From the IMG/VR virus record IMGVR_UViG_3300044837_000112, positions 1 to 64,000 of that record: a stretch of DNA of 64,000 bases, one strand, 5' to 3'. The notes under the pieces are model-generated. The model was not told the origin of the DNA, did no database searches, and was given only the letters and a program-made list of their open reading frames with translations. Of the stretch, positions 42,899 through 51,531 are shown piece after piece (position 1 is the stretch's first letter; each line of letters begins with the position of its first letter). This DNA is from a virus. Position numbers and translations under genes: made by a program.

Positions 42899-43482
42899 TT
42901 TCCCGCTTCGCGCTCCTCGGCCTTAATGAGTGCCTCCTGCAGCTTAGCGATTTCCTCGCGGATCATGTCCGGCGTCGCGTTCGCCGTCATGAAGGGGTTC
43001 GCCTCGACAATTGCAGCGTGCAGATCGCTGACGTGCTTCGGGTTGGCTTCCTTGAGCCACTTCTCCAGTTCGGCATGCTGGCTGCCCTTAGAGAAGGGAA
43101 TCGGCACGATTTCGATGCTGCCATCTTCAGCGTACCGCTTTGTAACGAGGTGCCAGCCGGTGACGCTACCAAGGATCAACTCGTGTCGTTCCTTGGCCGT
43201 ATCGACAGCGAGGGAGGCTTCGTCCGTCGACCGACTCATCTTCAGTGACTTTGACGTCGCTCGCTCGAACTTGGCTCGATCGCCTTCGTTCAGTTTCTTG
43301 AACTCGATCTTCTGCTTGCCATCCGGGAAGAACCACTCCCCGAACTCCTTGAAGCCGTAGTAATCACCATAGCCGGTACTGTCGTCGATCTCGGCGTTGA
43401 TGGTCGACGCCTGGCCGCCATTGCCGCCCGAAAGCGGCATGTTTCCAAGCTGCATGACGTTCGCTTGATCGTGTACGGTCAT
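42886..43482 (-). CDS. Tail assembly chaperone (gpG-like)
   Basis: 198 aa between the major tail protein and the tape measure gene, the canonical place for the chaperone. It has an acidic, mixed alpha/beta body (FPDGKQKIEFKKLNEGDRAK; GWHLVTKRY) and a helical charged end (IREEIAKLQEALIKAEERE). AGGAGG precedes ATG. The end of the frame contains a slippery GGGAAAA in the correct phase, so about 195 residues are shared with a longer product. Confidence 0.88.
   Translation of the reverse strand: MTVHDQANVMQLGNMPLSGGNGGQASTINAEIDDSTGYGDYYGFKEFGEWFFPDGKQKIEFKKLNEGDRAKFERATSKSLKMSRSTDEASLAVDTAKERHELILGSVTGWHLVTKRYAEDGSIEIVPIPFSKGSQHAELEKWLKEANPKHVSDLHAAIVEANPFMTANATPDMIREEIAKLQEALIKAEEREAGKPSS
42898..42904 (-). 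promoter_or_regulatory. -1 programmed frameshift site GGGAAAA
   Basis: Read leftward, the heptamer is G-GGA-AAA in the chaperone frame (X-XXY-YYZ), four codons before the stop at 42886. Slipping back one base places the ribosome in the frame that runs to 42608. This is the classic place and form of the siphovirus tail chaperone frameshift. Confidence 0.85.
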
Positions 43483-43521
43483 TCTAGGTCCTCCTGAACC
43501 TTTTGGACTTCACTGAACAAC

Positions 43522-43555
43522 GCCGGGCGCCAGTCTGTCTGCACTGGCGCCCGGC
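43522..43555 (-). terminator. Hairpin after major tail protein gene
   Basis: GCCGGGCGCCAGT (43522-43534) pairs with 43543-43555 through 13 bases around an 8-base loop, in the gap between tail tube and chaperone genes. Likely a partial terminator that keeps tube protein mRNA abundant over chaperone and tape measure mRNA. Confidence 0.7.
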
Positions 43556-43582
43556 ACTCCTAGATATCTTGTCACGGGAAAA

Positions 43583-44929
43583 TTACGCCGGGTTACCACC
43601 AGTCGCGATGATGACGTAGACTCGCATGATCGGAGTCGTCGTGACTGGCCGAAGTGGCTGGAAGACGATATCCGAGTCAATGATGTCGTCGCCGGACACC
43701 TTCAACGCGTACGGTTGCAAGGCCGCCAATGGGAAGACAAACTTGATCGTGTTGGAAAGCAGTGGAGACGAACCCGCGATCGTGCTGTACGTCTGGCAAG
43801 TGATCACGATCGGTGACTTTGTCACCACGCCACCGGGCGACGTCGCTGCCGAGCTGCCGTAGACCGCCTGGCGCCACAGCGTCTTGTCCTGCTCGCGGAT
43901 CGTCACGCCGACGGTGATGTTGCGCCGCTTGGCCGTGAGGTCACCGAGAACGAAGCTGCCGAGGCGGAAGTCGTCCGCCGCGAACTGATTGTCCAGGTCG
44001 AACTTGAACGACTTCGCCGCCAGGCTGACGCCACCGTAAGTGATGGTGATATTCGTGCCGGTAATCAAGTCACCGTTGTCGTACAGCGCTGGGTTAGTGA
44101 TCGGGCTGGCGACCGCATTCTGAATACGAGCGATCATGCCCGCAGTGCCCATGAAGTAGCCAGCTGAGGCCGCTTCGAAATGCAAGGTGTTCACGACGGC
44201 GTCGGTGTACTGCCAGACGTCGAAGACGGGACCGCCGGAGATCTGCTCTTCGATCGACAGGAAGTTGAGCTGCCCATCGATCGGAACGAACAGGTGCTGG
44301 AAGCCCGCCGCGTTGCTGACACCGGTCGTGGTATGCGTGACGGTGACGATGGGCGACGAGCCAACCAAGCCAGCGCTGGTTGCCGTGATGGCTGTCGTTG
44401 TACCGTTGAGCGCGCCGTCGAAGGTAACGACGACAGTGGCCGCACCCTGGAACAGCGGGCCGCCAGTACAGATGACATCGTTATCGCCGATATTACTCAG
44501 CAACGCAAGGGCCGCCTGAATCTGGCCAGCTGTTGCGTTGTACGGAATAGCCGCTGTCGTCTGCGCACCGTACGTAAGCGTGAAAGTACCACTTGCGGCC
44601 GTGCCGGTATAGCCGAGCGTCTGGACGTCCTGAGTACCGGCCGGGCCGACGTAGTGCAGCCCCATCGCCGCCTGCAGCAGCGTCATGATGGACTGAAGGC
44701 GACCGTAGAACTCGTAGTCACCGGCGTACGATACGGGACCAAGGAAGGCGTCCGTGACGTCACGGCCGCCACCGATCTCCGGGTCCGGGATCATCAGCGT
44801 ACGAGACGGCGCCAGCGCGCCGGTCTTCGTCTTCATCGCGACGCCTGCGGTCGTGATATCAGCTTGGAAGGTACCCGCCACCGCCTGCGTACGGAGAATG
44901 ACGTGCCCTGGCTGGGATGAGAAACCCAT
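43583..44929 (-). CDS. Major tail tube protein with added Ig-like domain
   Basis: 448 aa, long for a tube protein. The tube core is split: residues about 1-110 and 200-448. Between them (about 105-195) lies a Thr/Ala/Gly-rich domain (GTFTLTYGAQTTAAIPYNAT; AGQIQAALALLSNIG; GGPLF; SSPIVTVTHTTTG) that has a close relative in the capsid decoration protein at 49390-50160. GGAGAAG precedes ATG. Such add-on domains usually stand on the virion surface. Confidence 0.85.
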   Translation of the reverse strand: MGFSSQPGHVILRTQAVAGTFQADITTAGVAMKTKTGALAPSRTLMIPDPEIGGGRDVTDAFLGPVSYAGDYEFYGRLQSIMTLLQAAMGLHYVGPAGTQDVQTLGYTGTAASGTFTLTYGAQTTAAIPYNATAGQIQAALALLSNIGDNDVICTGGPLFQGAATVVVTFDGALNGTTTAITATSAGLVGSSPIVTVTHTTTGVSNAAGFQHLFVPIDGQLNFLSIEEQISGGPVFDVWQYTDAVVNTLHFEAASAGYFMGTAGMIARIQNAVASPITNPALYDNGDLITGTNITITYGGVSLAAKSFKFDLDNQFAADDFRLGSFVLGDLTAKRRNITVGVTIREQDKTLWRQAVYGSSAATSPGGVVTKSPIVITCQTYSTIAGSSPLLSNTIKFVFPLAALQPYALKVSGDDIIDSDIVFQPLRPVTTTPIMRVYVIIATGGNPA

Positions 44930-44932
44930 GGG

Positions 44933-45352
44933 TTACTTCTCCTCTCCGGTAGCGGGGATGAAGATGGAAGCCATCGGCGACGGCATAGCCACCGGGGTGG
45001 CTTCGGTCGGTCCGGTAGGCCCTGTCGGCTCCGTAACGCCAGTCTTCTCGACGGGCAGGTCGACGGGCAGGTCGACGGGCAGGTCGACGGGCGCCGGATC
45101 GATTCCGGCAGCAGCCAGCAGCATCGCCGCCTTGGCCTCAGAAACCGTGCCACTGCTTACTGCGCGATCGACCTCTTGCTTAAACTCCGTCTGCGCGAGC
45201 AGGTGATCCTCGTCCAACTTCTTGGCCTGGATCTCATCGTGCGACAGCTGAAGCGTATGCTCCGTGTGAGTCTTGAGAGTACGCGTCAGATCGCGAACGG
45301 CGTCGTTGCGACGAATCCGCTCCTCGATCGACAACTGCTCCGGTTCGGTCAT
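44933..45352 (-). CDS. Hypothetical structural-operon protein with VDLP repeats
   Basis: 139 aa. Helical charged N-terminus (IRRNDAVRDLTRTLKTHTEH), then near residues 88-101 PVDLPVDLPVDLPVEK, encoded by a 12-base tandem repeat, and a Thr/Pro-rich tail. It lies between tail terminator and tube genes, and may be a non-virion assembly factor. Confidence 0.65.
   Translation of the reverse strand: MTEPEQLSIEERIRRNDAVRDLTRTLKTHTEHTLQLSHDEIQAKKLDEDHLLAQTEFKQEVDRAVSSGTVSEAKAAMLLAAAGIDPAPVDLPVDLPVDLPVEKTGVTEPTGPTGPTEATPVAMPSPMASIFIPATGEEK
45048..45092 (+). repeat. 12-base tandem repeat TCGACGGGCAGG
   Basis: Three full units starting at 45048, 45060 and 45072 and a partial fourth at 45084. In the leftward gene each encodes V-D-L-P, so the number of units may vary between related phages without breaking the frame. 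Confidence 0.85.
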
Positions 45353-45361
45353 CTGACGTCC

Positions 45362-45850
45362 CTACTGTGTCTGCGTCTCAAGCCAATATTCGATGGTCGA
45401 CAGGTGCATGAAATTACCCTTTACTTCGTTACTCAGGTAACGCGTCCGGGCAACTCCGCGCCGCTGGATCTTCTCCGTCTTCCCGAACATGGTGATCTGG
45501 AGTTGGTCCAATCCTATGCGGAGCGGCGCGTCGTTGTAAAGCAAAGACCGCATCACTTTCGACAACACAGAATGCACCCGGATACCCTTCACTGGGTCCG
45601 CGTCGATCACCCAGGCCTGTACGCCAATCGTGTATTTCTGAAGCGTCGGCTCTTCGTAGCCACCAGTCTCGAAGCTGGCCTCGTTCGGTGCCCAGCTAAG
45701 CGGATAGATACCCACACTCTGGGTTGGATCTCCAGTATTCAGCATCCGCTGGATTACGAAAAGATCTGGGTAAAGCATCTCTGTCCGAGTACTAATCAGT
45801 TCGATCGCGTTGCTTGGGAAGACCTCTGTGGTCTCGTCGAAAAGTGTCAT
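45362..45850 (-). CDS. Tail terminator-like protein
   Basis: 162 aa, in the position of gpU-like tail terminators, after the neck protein and before the tube. It is an alpha/beta protein with FVIQRMLNTGDPTQSVGIYP, TIGVQAWVIDADPVKGIRVH and STIEYWLETQTQ, reminiscent of this family (long helix, then final strand). Start shares a base with the upstream stop. Assignment is mostly by order. Confidence 0.65.
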   Translation of the reverse strand: MTLFDETTEVFPSNAIELISTRTEMLYPDLFVIQRMLNTGDPTQSVGIYPLSWAPNEASFETGGYEEPTLQKYTIGVQAWVIDADPVKGIRVHSVLSKVMRSLLYNDAPLRIGLDQLQITMFGKTEKIQRRGVARTRYLSNEVKGNFMHLSTIEYWLETQTQ

Positions 45851-46371
45851 CAGATGCCAATCAATCCACCGATAAGGTACCTGGACAGATCATCGGTAAG
45901 GTCAACCGCATCAATCTGGTTGATACCAAGTACTGGACGCTTTGGCGTCTTGGGCGTGTCACGACCGAACTGCGCAGTCATCAACTTCTGCTGAACCTCG
46001 ACGGACATACTGCCACCCGGATAGGTGACGCGGATATCACCAGGTGCTGCACTGATCTCGCCCTGGTTCGTGTCGAGGTAGTCGAGCATCTCGCCAGTTC
46101 GCTGATTGATCGGATGGTCGCCCGGATAGCCAAGAGACTGACGAATAGAGATCGTCGCGCCAGCTAGATCCTTCCATTGACCAACGACGTCGTCGCCCTC
46201 GTTGGCGAAGCGCTGATCAACCCTATCTTGCAGATAAGGGACCGCAACATTCGAGAGAAAGTTCTCCAGAGAGGACTCACTGATCATCAGCTCAATACTA
46301 TCGAGCTGTTCCATGACGCGACTGTCGTCGAGCGTGATGGTGAACATACCATTAACAACAGCCCTGGCCAT
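45850..46371 (-). CDS. Head-tail joining/virion morphogenesis protein (Mu gpG-like)
   Basis: 173 aa. The centre WKDLAGATISIRQSLGYPGD, then HPINQRTGEMLDYL matches the W-x-x-L...T...K/R...L..TG.L signature of neck proteins of the Mu virion-morphogenesis/HK97 gp10 group. Place in the operon agrees. It probably binds between connector and tail terminator. Confidence 0.75.
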   Translation of the reverse strand: MARAVVNGMFTITLDDSRVMEQLDSIELMISESSLENFLSNVAVPYLQDRVDQRFANEGDDVVGQWKDLAGATISIRQSLGYPGDHPINQRTGEMLDYLDTNQGEISAAPGDIRVTYPGGSMSVEVQQKLMTAQFGRDTPKTPKRPVLGINQIDAVDLTDDLSRYLIGGLIGI

Positions 46372-46380
46372 AGGACTCGC

Positions 46381-46926
46381 CTACCCGCCGCCGATGAAGG
46401 GGTTACCCCAGCCGCCCTCCGGCGGACCCCAGGGGGCGCCGCCAGCCGGGAAGATGGGGTTCGGATTTGGGTACAGGTAAGGCGCCCGCTGTGTGAAGAT
46501 ATAGAAGCTGTCGACACCGGAAGCGAGATCCTGCTGACCGATAACCGGTCCCTGAACGCCTAGATCATCTGTGTTAATGAACGGGGCGCCCGGGAGAACG
46601 ATATCTCCATTGGTCACCTTATAAAGCGCAGACTGCGCCTCTTTGAGGAGTTGGGCTGCATAAGCGTTGACATGGTCGGCTTCCGCACCCGCCTGCACAG
46701 CCATGAGCCAGCGCGCCGATGCGATAAAGTTGTTGATCCGCTGCAGCCAGCTGACTGTGATCCTGTTTGCGGCCACAGCCTCGTCGACGACGATCGGAGT
46801 GACATAACGGAGACCCAGCGCGATATCTATCTCGTTCGCAGCGTCATCGACGTACTGTCGTCCCATCTCCTCGGAGGGAGTCGGAATGACACCAAGCAGC
46901 ATGTCGCTCACAGCCGAGTAGGCCAT
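46381..46926 (-). CDS. Head-tail connector/adaptor protein
   Basis: 181 aa. An all-helical N-terminal 130 residues (EEMGRQYVDDAANEIDIALG; WLQRINNFIASARWLMAVQA; YAAQLLKEAQSALYKV) as in gp6/gp15-type adaptors below the portal, then a Pro/Gly-rich C-terminus (YPNPNPIFPAGGAPWGPPEG) unusual for the family. GGGAGTG precedes ATG. Confidence 0.72.
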   Translation of the reverse strand: MAYSAVSDMLLGVIPTPSEEMGRQYVDDAANEIDIALGLRYVTPIVVDEAVAANRITVSWLQRINNFIASARWLMAVQAGAEADHVNAYAAQLLKEAQSALYKVTNGDIVLPGAPFINTDDLGVQGPVIGQQDLASGVDSFYIFTQRAPYLYPNPNPIFPAGGAPWGPPEGGWGNPFIGGG

Positions 46927-46966
46927 TCCGCACTCCCTTCGAGTTGTTACTGCCTAACGGGAATTA

Positions 46967-47443
46967 CTACTTCTTGAAGCCAAGCGAACTGGCCTCGGGG
47001 GCCTTGGCTTCCTTCTCGTCGTCGGCCTTCTTGGCAGCCAGGGCCGCCTCGATTTCCTCCGGCGAGGAGTTCTCGTCGACCTCGTCGTCGTCGCTGCCTT
47101 CGGCCGGCTCGTCGACGCTGTGGTGCAGCAACTCCGGGTCGTCGTCGGCGTTGCCGATCAGGTGATCGTACTGATCGGTGTGCTTGAGCCGGTCGGCGTC
47201 GGTCAGCAGCGGCTTGCCGCCGATGTCTGCGTAGTTCATGTACTCGGGATCGACGCCGATGAAGTCACGAACGTCGTTGCCCTCGACGCGGAAGTCGCGA
47301 GCGTTGGGGTCGTCGCGTAGGTACTTTGGGACATAATCCGCGCCGTCGCCGCGCACGGGCAGCGAGCTGTTCTCGCTGGCGTCGGAATCGGTCTCGGAAA
47401 CGACAACCTCGGCATCGTCGTCCTTCTTTGTGGCGTCATCCAC
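46967..47443 (-). CDS. Acidic protein of the head module
   Basis: 158 aa, very acidic at both ends, with an ordered part near 33-95 (YVPKYLRDDPNARDFRVEGN; VRDFIGVDPEYMNYADIGG). May be a minor head or assembly protein. No family recognised. A 126-base gap with no gene precedes it in the operon. Confidence 0.65.
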   Translation of the reverse strand: MDDATKKDDDAEVVVSETDSDASENSSLPVRGDGADYVPKYLRDDPNARDFRVEGNDVRDFIGVDPEYMNYADIGGKPLLTDADRLKHTDQYDHLIGNADDDPELLHHSVDEPAEGSDDDEVDENSSPEEIEAALAAKKADDEKEAKAPEASSLGFKK

Positions 47444-47569
47444 CGGAAGCTCCCTGTCGTGATGTGCTCTGAGGCCGACGGGCGAGACAGGGCTTTACAG
47501 ACCCGCCCCGCCCATCGCTGGTATCCGACTCGAGCATTTAACGTCCGCAGGTCGGCTTGGACGGTGTGT

Positions 47570-47767
47570 CTAGAAGCCGTTCTTGGAGACTGCGCCGCGA
47601 CCCGGCTGACGTGAAGTAACGCCAACTCGGCCGTTCTTGTTGCCACCGCCACCAGGACCGACTGCTACTGCTGGACTCCGCTTGCCAGGCCGACCGCCGG
47701 ACGGGATCGCCCGCTGACCGGAAGGCTGCATGACGACCGAGCCGTCAGGCAGACGTGTTGCCGCCAT
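47570..47767 (-). CDS. Small basic Gly-rich protein
   Basis: 65 aa, rich in Gly, Arg, Lys, Pro (RAIPSGGRPGKRSPAVAVGP), probably unstructured. AGGAGGTG precedes ATG and the gene overlaps the upstream one by 23 bases, which supports real translation. Possibly binds DNA or the capsid interior. Confidence 0.6.
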   Translation of the reverse strand: MAATRLPDGSVVMQPSGQRAIPSGGRPGKRSPAVAVGPGGGGNKNGRVGVTSRQPGRGAVSKNGF

Positions 47768-48020
47768 CGGTGGTCACCTCCTCTTCCTTCTCGTCGAGCA
47801 TGAACGTAACCGTGAACTCGTCGCCCATGGTGAGCTGGTCGGCGAGTTCGTTCTTCATCGACATCTGAAGCTGGAGACCGGGAGTGGAAGACGCCCACTC
47901 CTTGTTGACCTCGCGGCCATTCGACCCGTAGTTCGGACCGAAGCTGAATGCCGTGACGTTCTCGCCGTTCGGCTGCTTGTAGCCGAGCTTGAGCTTGGCC
48001 GTGAAGGACTTCAGAGCCAT
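47745..48020 (-). CDS. Small beta-rich protein after the capsid gene
   Basis: 91 aa. Beta-rich (KSFTAKLKLGYKQPNGENVT; DQLTMGDEFTVTFMLDEKEE). It follows the capsid gene by three bases, a place often used by small decoration or head completion proteins. Not recognised. Confidence 0.65.
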   Translation of the reverse strand: MALKSFTAKLKLGYKQPNGENVTAFSFGPNYGSNGREVNKEWASSTPGLQLQMSMKNELADQLTMGDEFTVTFMLDEKEEEVTTDGGNTSA

Positions 48021-48023
48021 GCG

Positions 48024-49331
48024 TTAGACGCTCCCGTCGAGTACAGAGATGGTGTAGGTAGCGGTGAGGTCCATGTGGAGGAAGACCGGGAACGCCTTGA
48101 TTCCCGTGCCGACGTCCATACCCCAGGGGTCGACGCCGAAATCCTTCTCCCACTCGTAATAGCCGGACGTCCAGTTACCGGCCGGGTGCGGCGAGGTCAG
48201 CGTCTTCGCGAAGCCGATCTGGGTGTCGTCGAACTGGGCAATGTCATCCTCGGATGGGAGGAAGATCACCTTGTTCTGCGGCAGGAAGCGGTTGTTGGTA
48301 GTAACGGTCGCTCCGACCGACCGAGTACGGTAGACCGCGTCGTACTCGATGAACGTGAGGCCGGTCGCGTTCTCAATGATTGCCTGAGCCGCCGACGGCG
48401 ACCAGCCATCGAGCAGGTACTTCGGGTCGATCGGCGAGGATAGCGGACTGCCAGCCGCCACAAGGCCGGTACGCGCCGTGAACTTCGCCGAGTTCCAGAT
48501 CTGGCTCAGCAGACGACGCGAGGCGATGGCTCGGTTGAGTCGGATGCCGTACGTGTCGTAGAACCAGTTCTGGAGGTTGATGATGTCGCCGATGGGGTCA
48601 CCGGTACCATCACTCTTGATCCAGGAGCTGCTGTTAAGCGTGATGTTCGCGGCGTTACCAGCCGGGTCGATCAGCGTACTGCCCATCACCATGTTCTGCT
48701 GGGCTGGACGCTGGAAGTCAACGGTGAAGTTGATTCGACCATCGTTGTAAGCGATGGCGCCGGTGGAGAGCGCATTCATGATGAGCCACTCCATCCGGTT
48801 GTCGATCTTGCGCCGACGCCGGAGGGTATCACGGGCAAGCCGCGCCTGCCAGTCCTCGGTGGCCGACTGTGCCGTGAGGGGCAGGTTGCTGGTGTCCCGG
48901 AGTTGCTGCTGGATCAGCAGCCATTCCCGGTATCGACTGACATCGGATGCGCTGTAGTGGTCCTTGACTGCCCAGTCAATGACGGACGCGCGACCCTCCA
49001 GCTCGAAGATGTCGTCCTTCTGACTCAGTTCCGATTCCGCGTCTTCTGCGCGGGCCGGAACCAGGCCATCGGACATGCCGAGGGCGTACTGGAAGATCAC
49101 GTCGTCCGTCGGGACCTCGAGGAACGGCGCGATAAGGCTCAGACCGATGTGGTTCTGCGGCAGAACGATCTCGCGAATGACACCAAGCGAGACCTCCTTC
49201 CGGACCAGTCGGTCCTGAGGGATAGGAGTTGCGAACTGGCTTCCACCAGCCACGCCGTGACCGAGACCGAACTGAGGACCAGTCGTCGTCGACGGCGCGG
49301 CCGGGAAGGCAAGCCCAGCACCAGTTGTCAT
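48024..49331 (-). CDS. Major capsid protein (lambda gpE-like)
   Basis: 435 aa from ATG 49331. ASVIDWAVKDHYSASDVSRY, ARLARDTLRRRRKIDNRMEW, AYNDGRINFTVDFQRP and the C-terminal FLHMDLTATYTISVLDGSV fit the HK97-fold Phage_cap_E (gpE) family, which uses a separate small decoration protein; the D-like gene is immediately upstream. The longer open frame to 49616 reads Arg/Ser/Cys-rich and is not coding. Confidence 0.92.
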   Translation of the reverse strand: MTTGAGLAFPAAPSTTTGPQFGLGHGVAGGSQFATPIPQDRLVRKEVSLGVIREIVLPQNHIGLSLIAPFLEVPTDDVIFQYALGMSDGLVPARAEDAESELSQKDDIFELEGRASVIDWAVKDHYSASDVSRYREWLLIQQQLRDTSNLPLTAQSATEDWQARLARDTLRRRRKIDNRMEWLIMNALSTGAIAYNDGRINFTVDFQRPAQQNMVMGSTLIDPAGNAANITLNSSSWIKSDGTGDPIGDIINLQNWFYDTYGIRLNRAIASRRLLSQIWNSAKFTARTGLVAAGSPLSSPIDPKYLLDGWSPSAAQAIIENATGLTFIEYDAVYRTRSVGATVTTNNRFLPQNKVIFLPSEDDIAQFDDTQIGFAKTLTSPHPAGNWTSGYYEWEKDFGVDPWGMDVGTGIKAFPVFLHMDLTATYTISVLDGSV

Positions 49332-49389
49332 GGAAACATCCTCTGTGTTCGGATCGGGATCGACTGCTTGGCTGTTATTGGGCCGTCGA

Positions 49390-50160
49390 CTACTGGAAAG
49401 TGAGCGACAGAGTCTTTTGGGCAACCGTCGCCGTTGCAGTCGCATTCTGCATCGCCTGCGCGATGCCAGCTGCGGTAAGTTCGATGCACCAAGCCTGGAC
49501 ACAGGTAGCGTCGTATGTGACGGCGATCTCCCGGTCCGACTCCAGCAGTTGCCAGGGCAGGAAGGTGTCGTTGACGCCGACGATACCCGCCGTGCTGCTG
49601 CGGCCATCGAGGGCACCGGCGATACCAGTCGTAGTGTGCACCGGCGTGATCGTCGGGCTAGAGCCGGTGACTGAGGCGATGCTCATAGAGAGCGTCACCG
49701 GACCGGCGAGGTTGCCAGCCGCCGTGTAGACGGTGGCGGTCGTCAGCTGCGGACCGCCGGTGACGAGCAGGTTACCCGCACCAACGCTGGAAAGTGCCTG
49801 GACGGCCGTCTGGATCGTCGCGATCGAGGCGTTGAACGCCAGTGCTGGGGTCGTCTGACCATTGACGGTAATCGTGAACGTACCCGCCGACCAGGTACCA
49901 CCCGGAGTCAGCGTCCAGACGTCAGCGGTACCGGCCGCCTGGAACGGGCCGATCTTGCCAGAGTCGGGACCGGAGGTGATCTTGGCCATCACCGTACCGG
50001 GCTGAAGGATCTTCTGGGTAGAGCCGTCAATGATGACGACGCCGGGAACGGAGTTCTTCGCGACTGTGTACGACGTCTTCTTGACACCAACCGTGGACCG
50101 GAGATACCGGTTGACACCGAACGGAGTCTGGAGCGCGCCGCCCTTGGAAAAGCCGGGCAT
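49390..50160 (-). CDS. Head decoration protein (gpD-like) with added Ig-like domain
   Basis: 256 aa, more than twice lambda gpD. The D-like core is split into SGPDSGKIGPF (before) and STAGIVGVNDTFLPWQLLES (after). Between them, about 85-180, is a domain (GTFTITVNGQTTPALAFNAS; IQTAVQALSSVGAGNLLVTG; GSSPTITPVHTTTG) closely similar to that in the tail tube protein. The core stabilises the capsid, while the domain would project outward. Confidence 0.85.
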   Translation of the reverse strand: MPGFSKGGALQTPFGVNRYLRSTVGVKKTSYTVAKNSVPGVVIIDGSTQKILQPGTVMAKITSGPDSGKIGPFQAAGTADVWTLTPGGTWSAGTFTITVNGQTTPALAFNASIATIQTAVQALSSVGAGNLLVTGGPQLTTATVYTAAGNLAGPVTLSMSIASVTGSSPTITPVHTTTGIAGALDGRSSTAGIVGVNDTFLPWQLLESDREIAVTYDATCVQAWCIELTAAGIAQAMQNATATATVAQKTLSLTFQ

Positions 50161-50215
50161 ATCTGGTCCTCTCGGTCTTTACTTGCTAGAAGAACATCGT
50201 AGCTGGCCTGACTGT

Positions 50216-51508
50216 TTAGACCTTGATGGCCGGGCGTTCGCCCGCAGAGACCAACTTCTGGTAGGACGGCGTGTTGCAGTACATCGTCGGGATCTGACCG
50301 GACCGTTCGTGGATGCGGACGATCTGACGAGCCGTTTCCAGCTCGGTGCTTGCGGCCGTCGGCTGCGCGCCGTTCGCCGGGTTGGTGACACCGCCGCCGT
50401 GGTTGGCGAGCAGCGGGTTAGGCAGGCCGAACTGCTGCGTCCAGGCCGCGTACTGCGCATCGTCGAGGGCGAGGGCAAATGCCTCGTACTCAGGCTGCTG
50501 TGGCGCGAGGATCTTGTTGTTGATCACGAGGCCCTTGACGAACTCCTTGCGGTTCGTGTCACGCAGTTCACGCTGCGCCGACTCGAACGCGTTGATGTAC
50601 GCCTGAACCTGGCCGAAGTCGGTGACCTGCTGACCGGCACAGGTGAAGATGATCTGCTGCGGGGCCGACGGCTGTGCGAATGGCATCGACTGCTGCGGCG
50701 CTGGCTGCATAGCCGGCTGCTGCATCGGCTGCACCTGCGGCTGCGCGAACTGTGGGAACGTCGGCTGTCCGAGCTGCGGCTGCGCCAGTGGCTGCATCTG
50801 CGGCAGAACGGGCAAAGCAAGAAGGCCGGCAGGCTGACCCTGCTGAACCCCTGCGGCCTGCGGAGTTGGCTGCACGTTAATCTCCCTGAGAGAAGCGCCG
50901 AGATCGAAGATTACCCGAGTACCTGGGGCAACCGCACTATCGGCTTGATGTAATCCGAAGTTTAGACCCTCGACTGCGGGCATGTCGACGTATGCATAGC
51001 CCCCGAAAACGGGCCACAGTTCAGTTTCATTATTGGTTGTGTACTGGATGATCTCCGAAGACCTATTGCGCCAAGTGCCATTGGCTAGATTCTCCGCAGC
51101 GTATAGCTGCGTGATCTCAACGTCGGCCAGCAGATAGCTGTACTCCTGCTTATCAACTGGCGACTGCATCGGCCTTGTCTTCAGATCCTGAGTCCAGCCG
51201 ACGACGTTACCGCGTCCCTGTATGTTGCCAATGAGCCACGTTTTATGGCCATCGCGCACCGGCGCCGCAGGCAAAATGCTCTTCTGGGCGAGGAAGCTGT
51301 TGTTCGAGATCATCTGATCAAGGTGAAACTGTTCCCACGTCGACTGCATTCCGGAACTGTCACGGAATGTACCAGTCCGAAAGACCGGAATGTCAGTGAA
51401 GACAGTACCACCCTTACTGCCAGAATACTGCTTGCCAAAACTGGTCGCAAGTCCATCCATCACGTAGAGGAGGGACCGCGCCGCAGCCGGAAAAGCAGTA
51501 ACTGTCAT
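50216..51508 (-). CDS. Capsid maturation protease fused to scaffold
   Basis: 430 aa from ATG 51508; GTG 51535 would add 9. Residues 75-210 (APVRDGHKTWLIGNIQGRGN, NVVGWTQDLKTRP, YSYLLADVEITQLYAAENLA, YAYVDMPAVEGL) resemble Mu gpI-type prohead proteases. The following 120 residues are Gln/Pro/Ala repeats (QPQLGQPTFPQFAQPQVQPM) and the end is helical, a typical scaffold. Such fusions cleave themselves and the scaffold during maturation. I cannot place the catalytic residues with certainty. Confidence 0.7.
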   Translation of the reverse strand: MTVTAFPAAARSLLYVMDGLATSFGKQYSGSKGGTVFTDIPVFRTGTFRDSSGMQSTWEQFHLDQMISNNSFLAQKSILPAAPVRDGHKTWLIGNIQGRGNVVGWTQDLKTRPMQSPVDKQEYSYLLADVEITQLYAAENLANGTWRNRSSEIIQYTTNNETELWPVFGGYAYVDMPAVEGLNFGLHQADSAVAPGTRVIFDLGASLREINVQPTPQAAGVQQGQPAGLLALPVLPQMQPLAQPQLGQPTFPQFAQPQVQPMQQPAMQPAPQQSMPFAQPSAPQQIIFTCAGQQVTDFGQVQAYINAFESAQRELRDTNRKEFVKGLVINNKILAPQQPEYEAFALALDDAQYAAWTQQFGLPNPLLANHGGGVTNPANGAQPTAASTELETARQIVRIHERSGQIPTMYCNTPSYQKLVSAGERPAIKV

Positions 51509-51531
51509 GGGGCATACATTACGGCACGCCC

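Noticed and set aside
49332-49616. Upstream extension of the capsid protein frame
   Set aside because: Arg/Ser/Cys-rich, overlaps the decoration protein gene and has no ribosome site.
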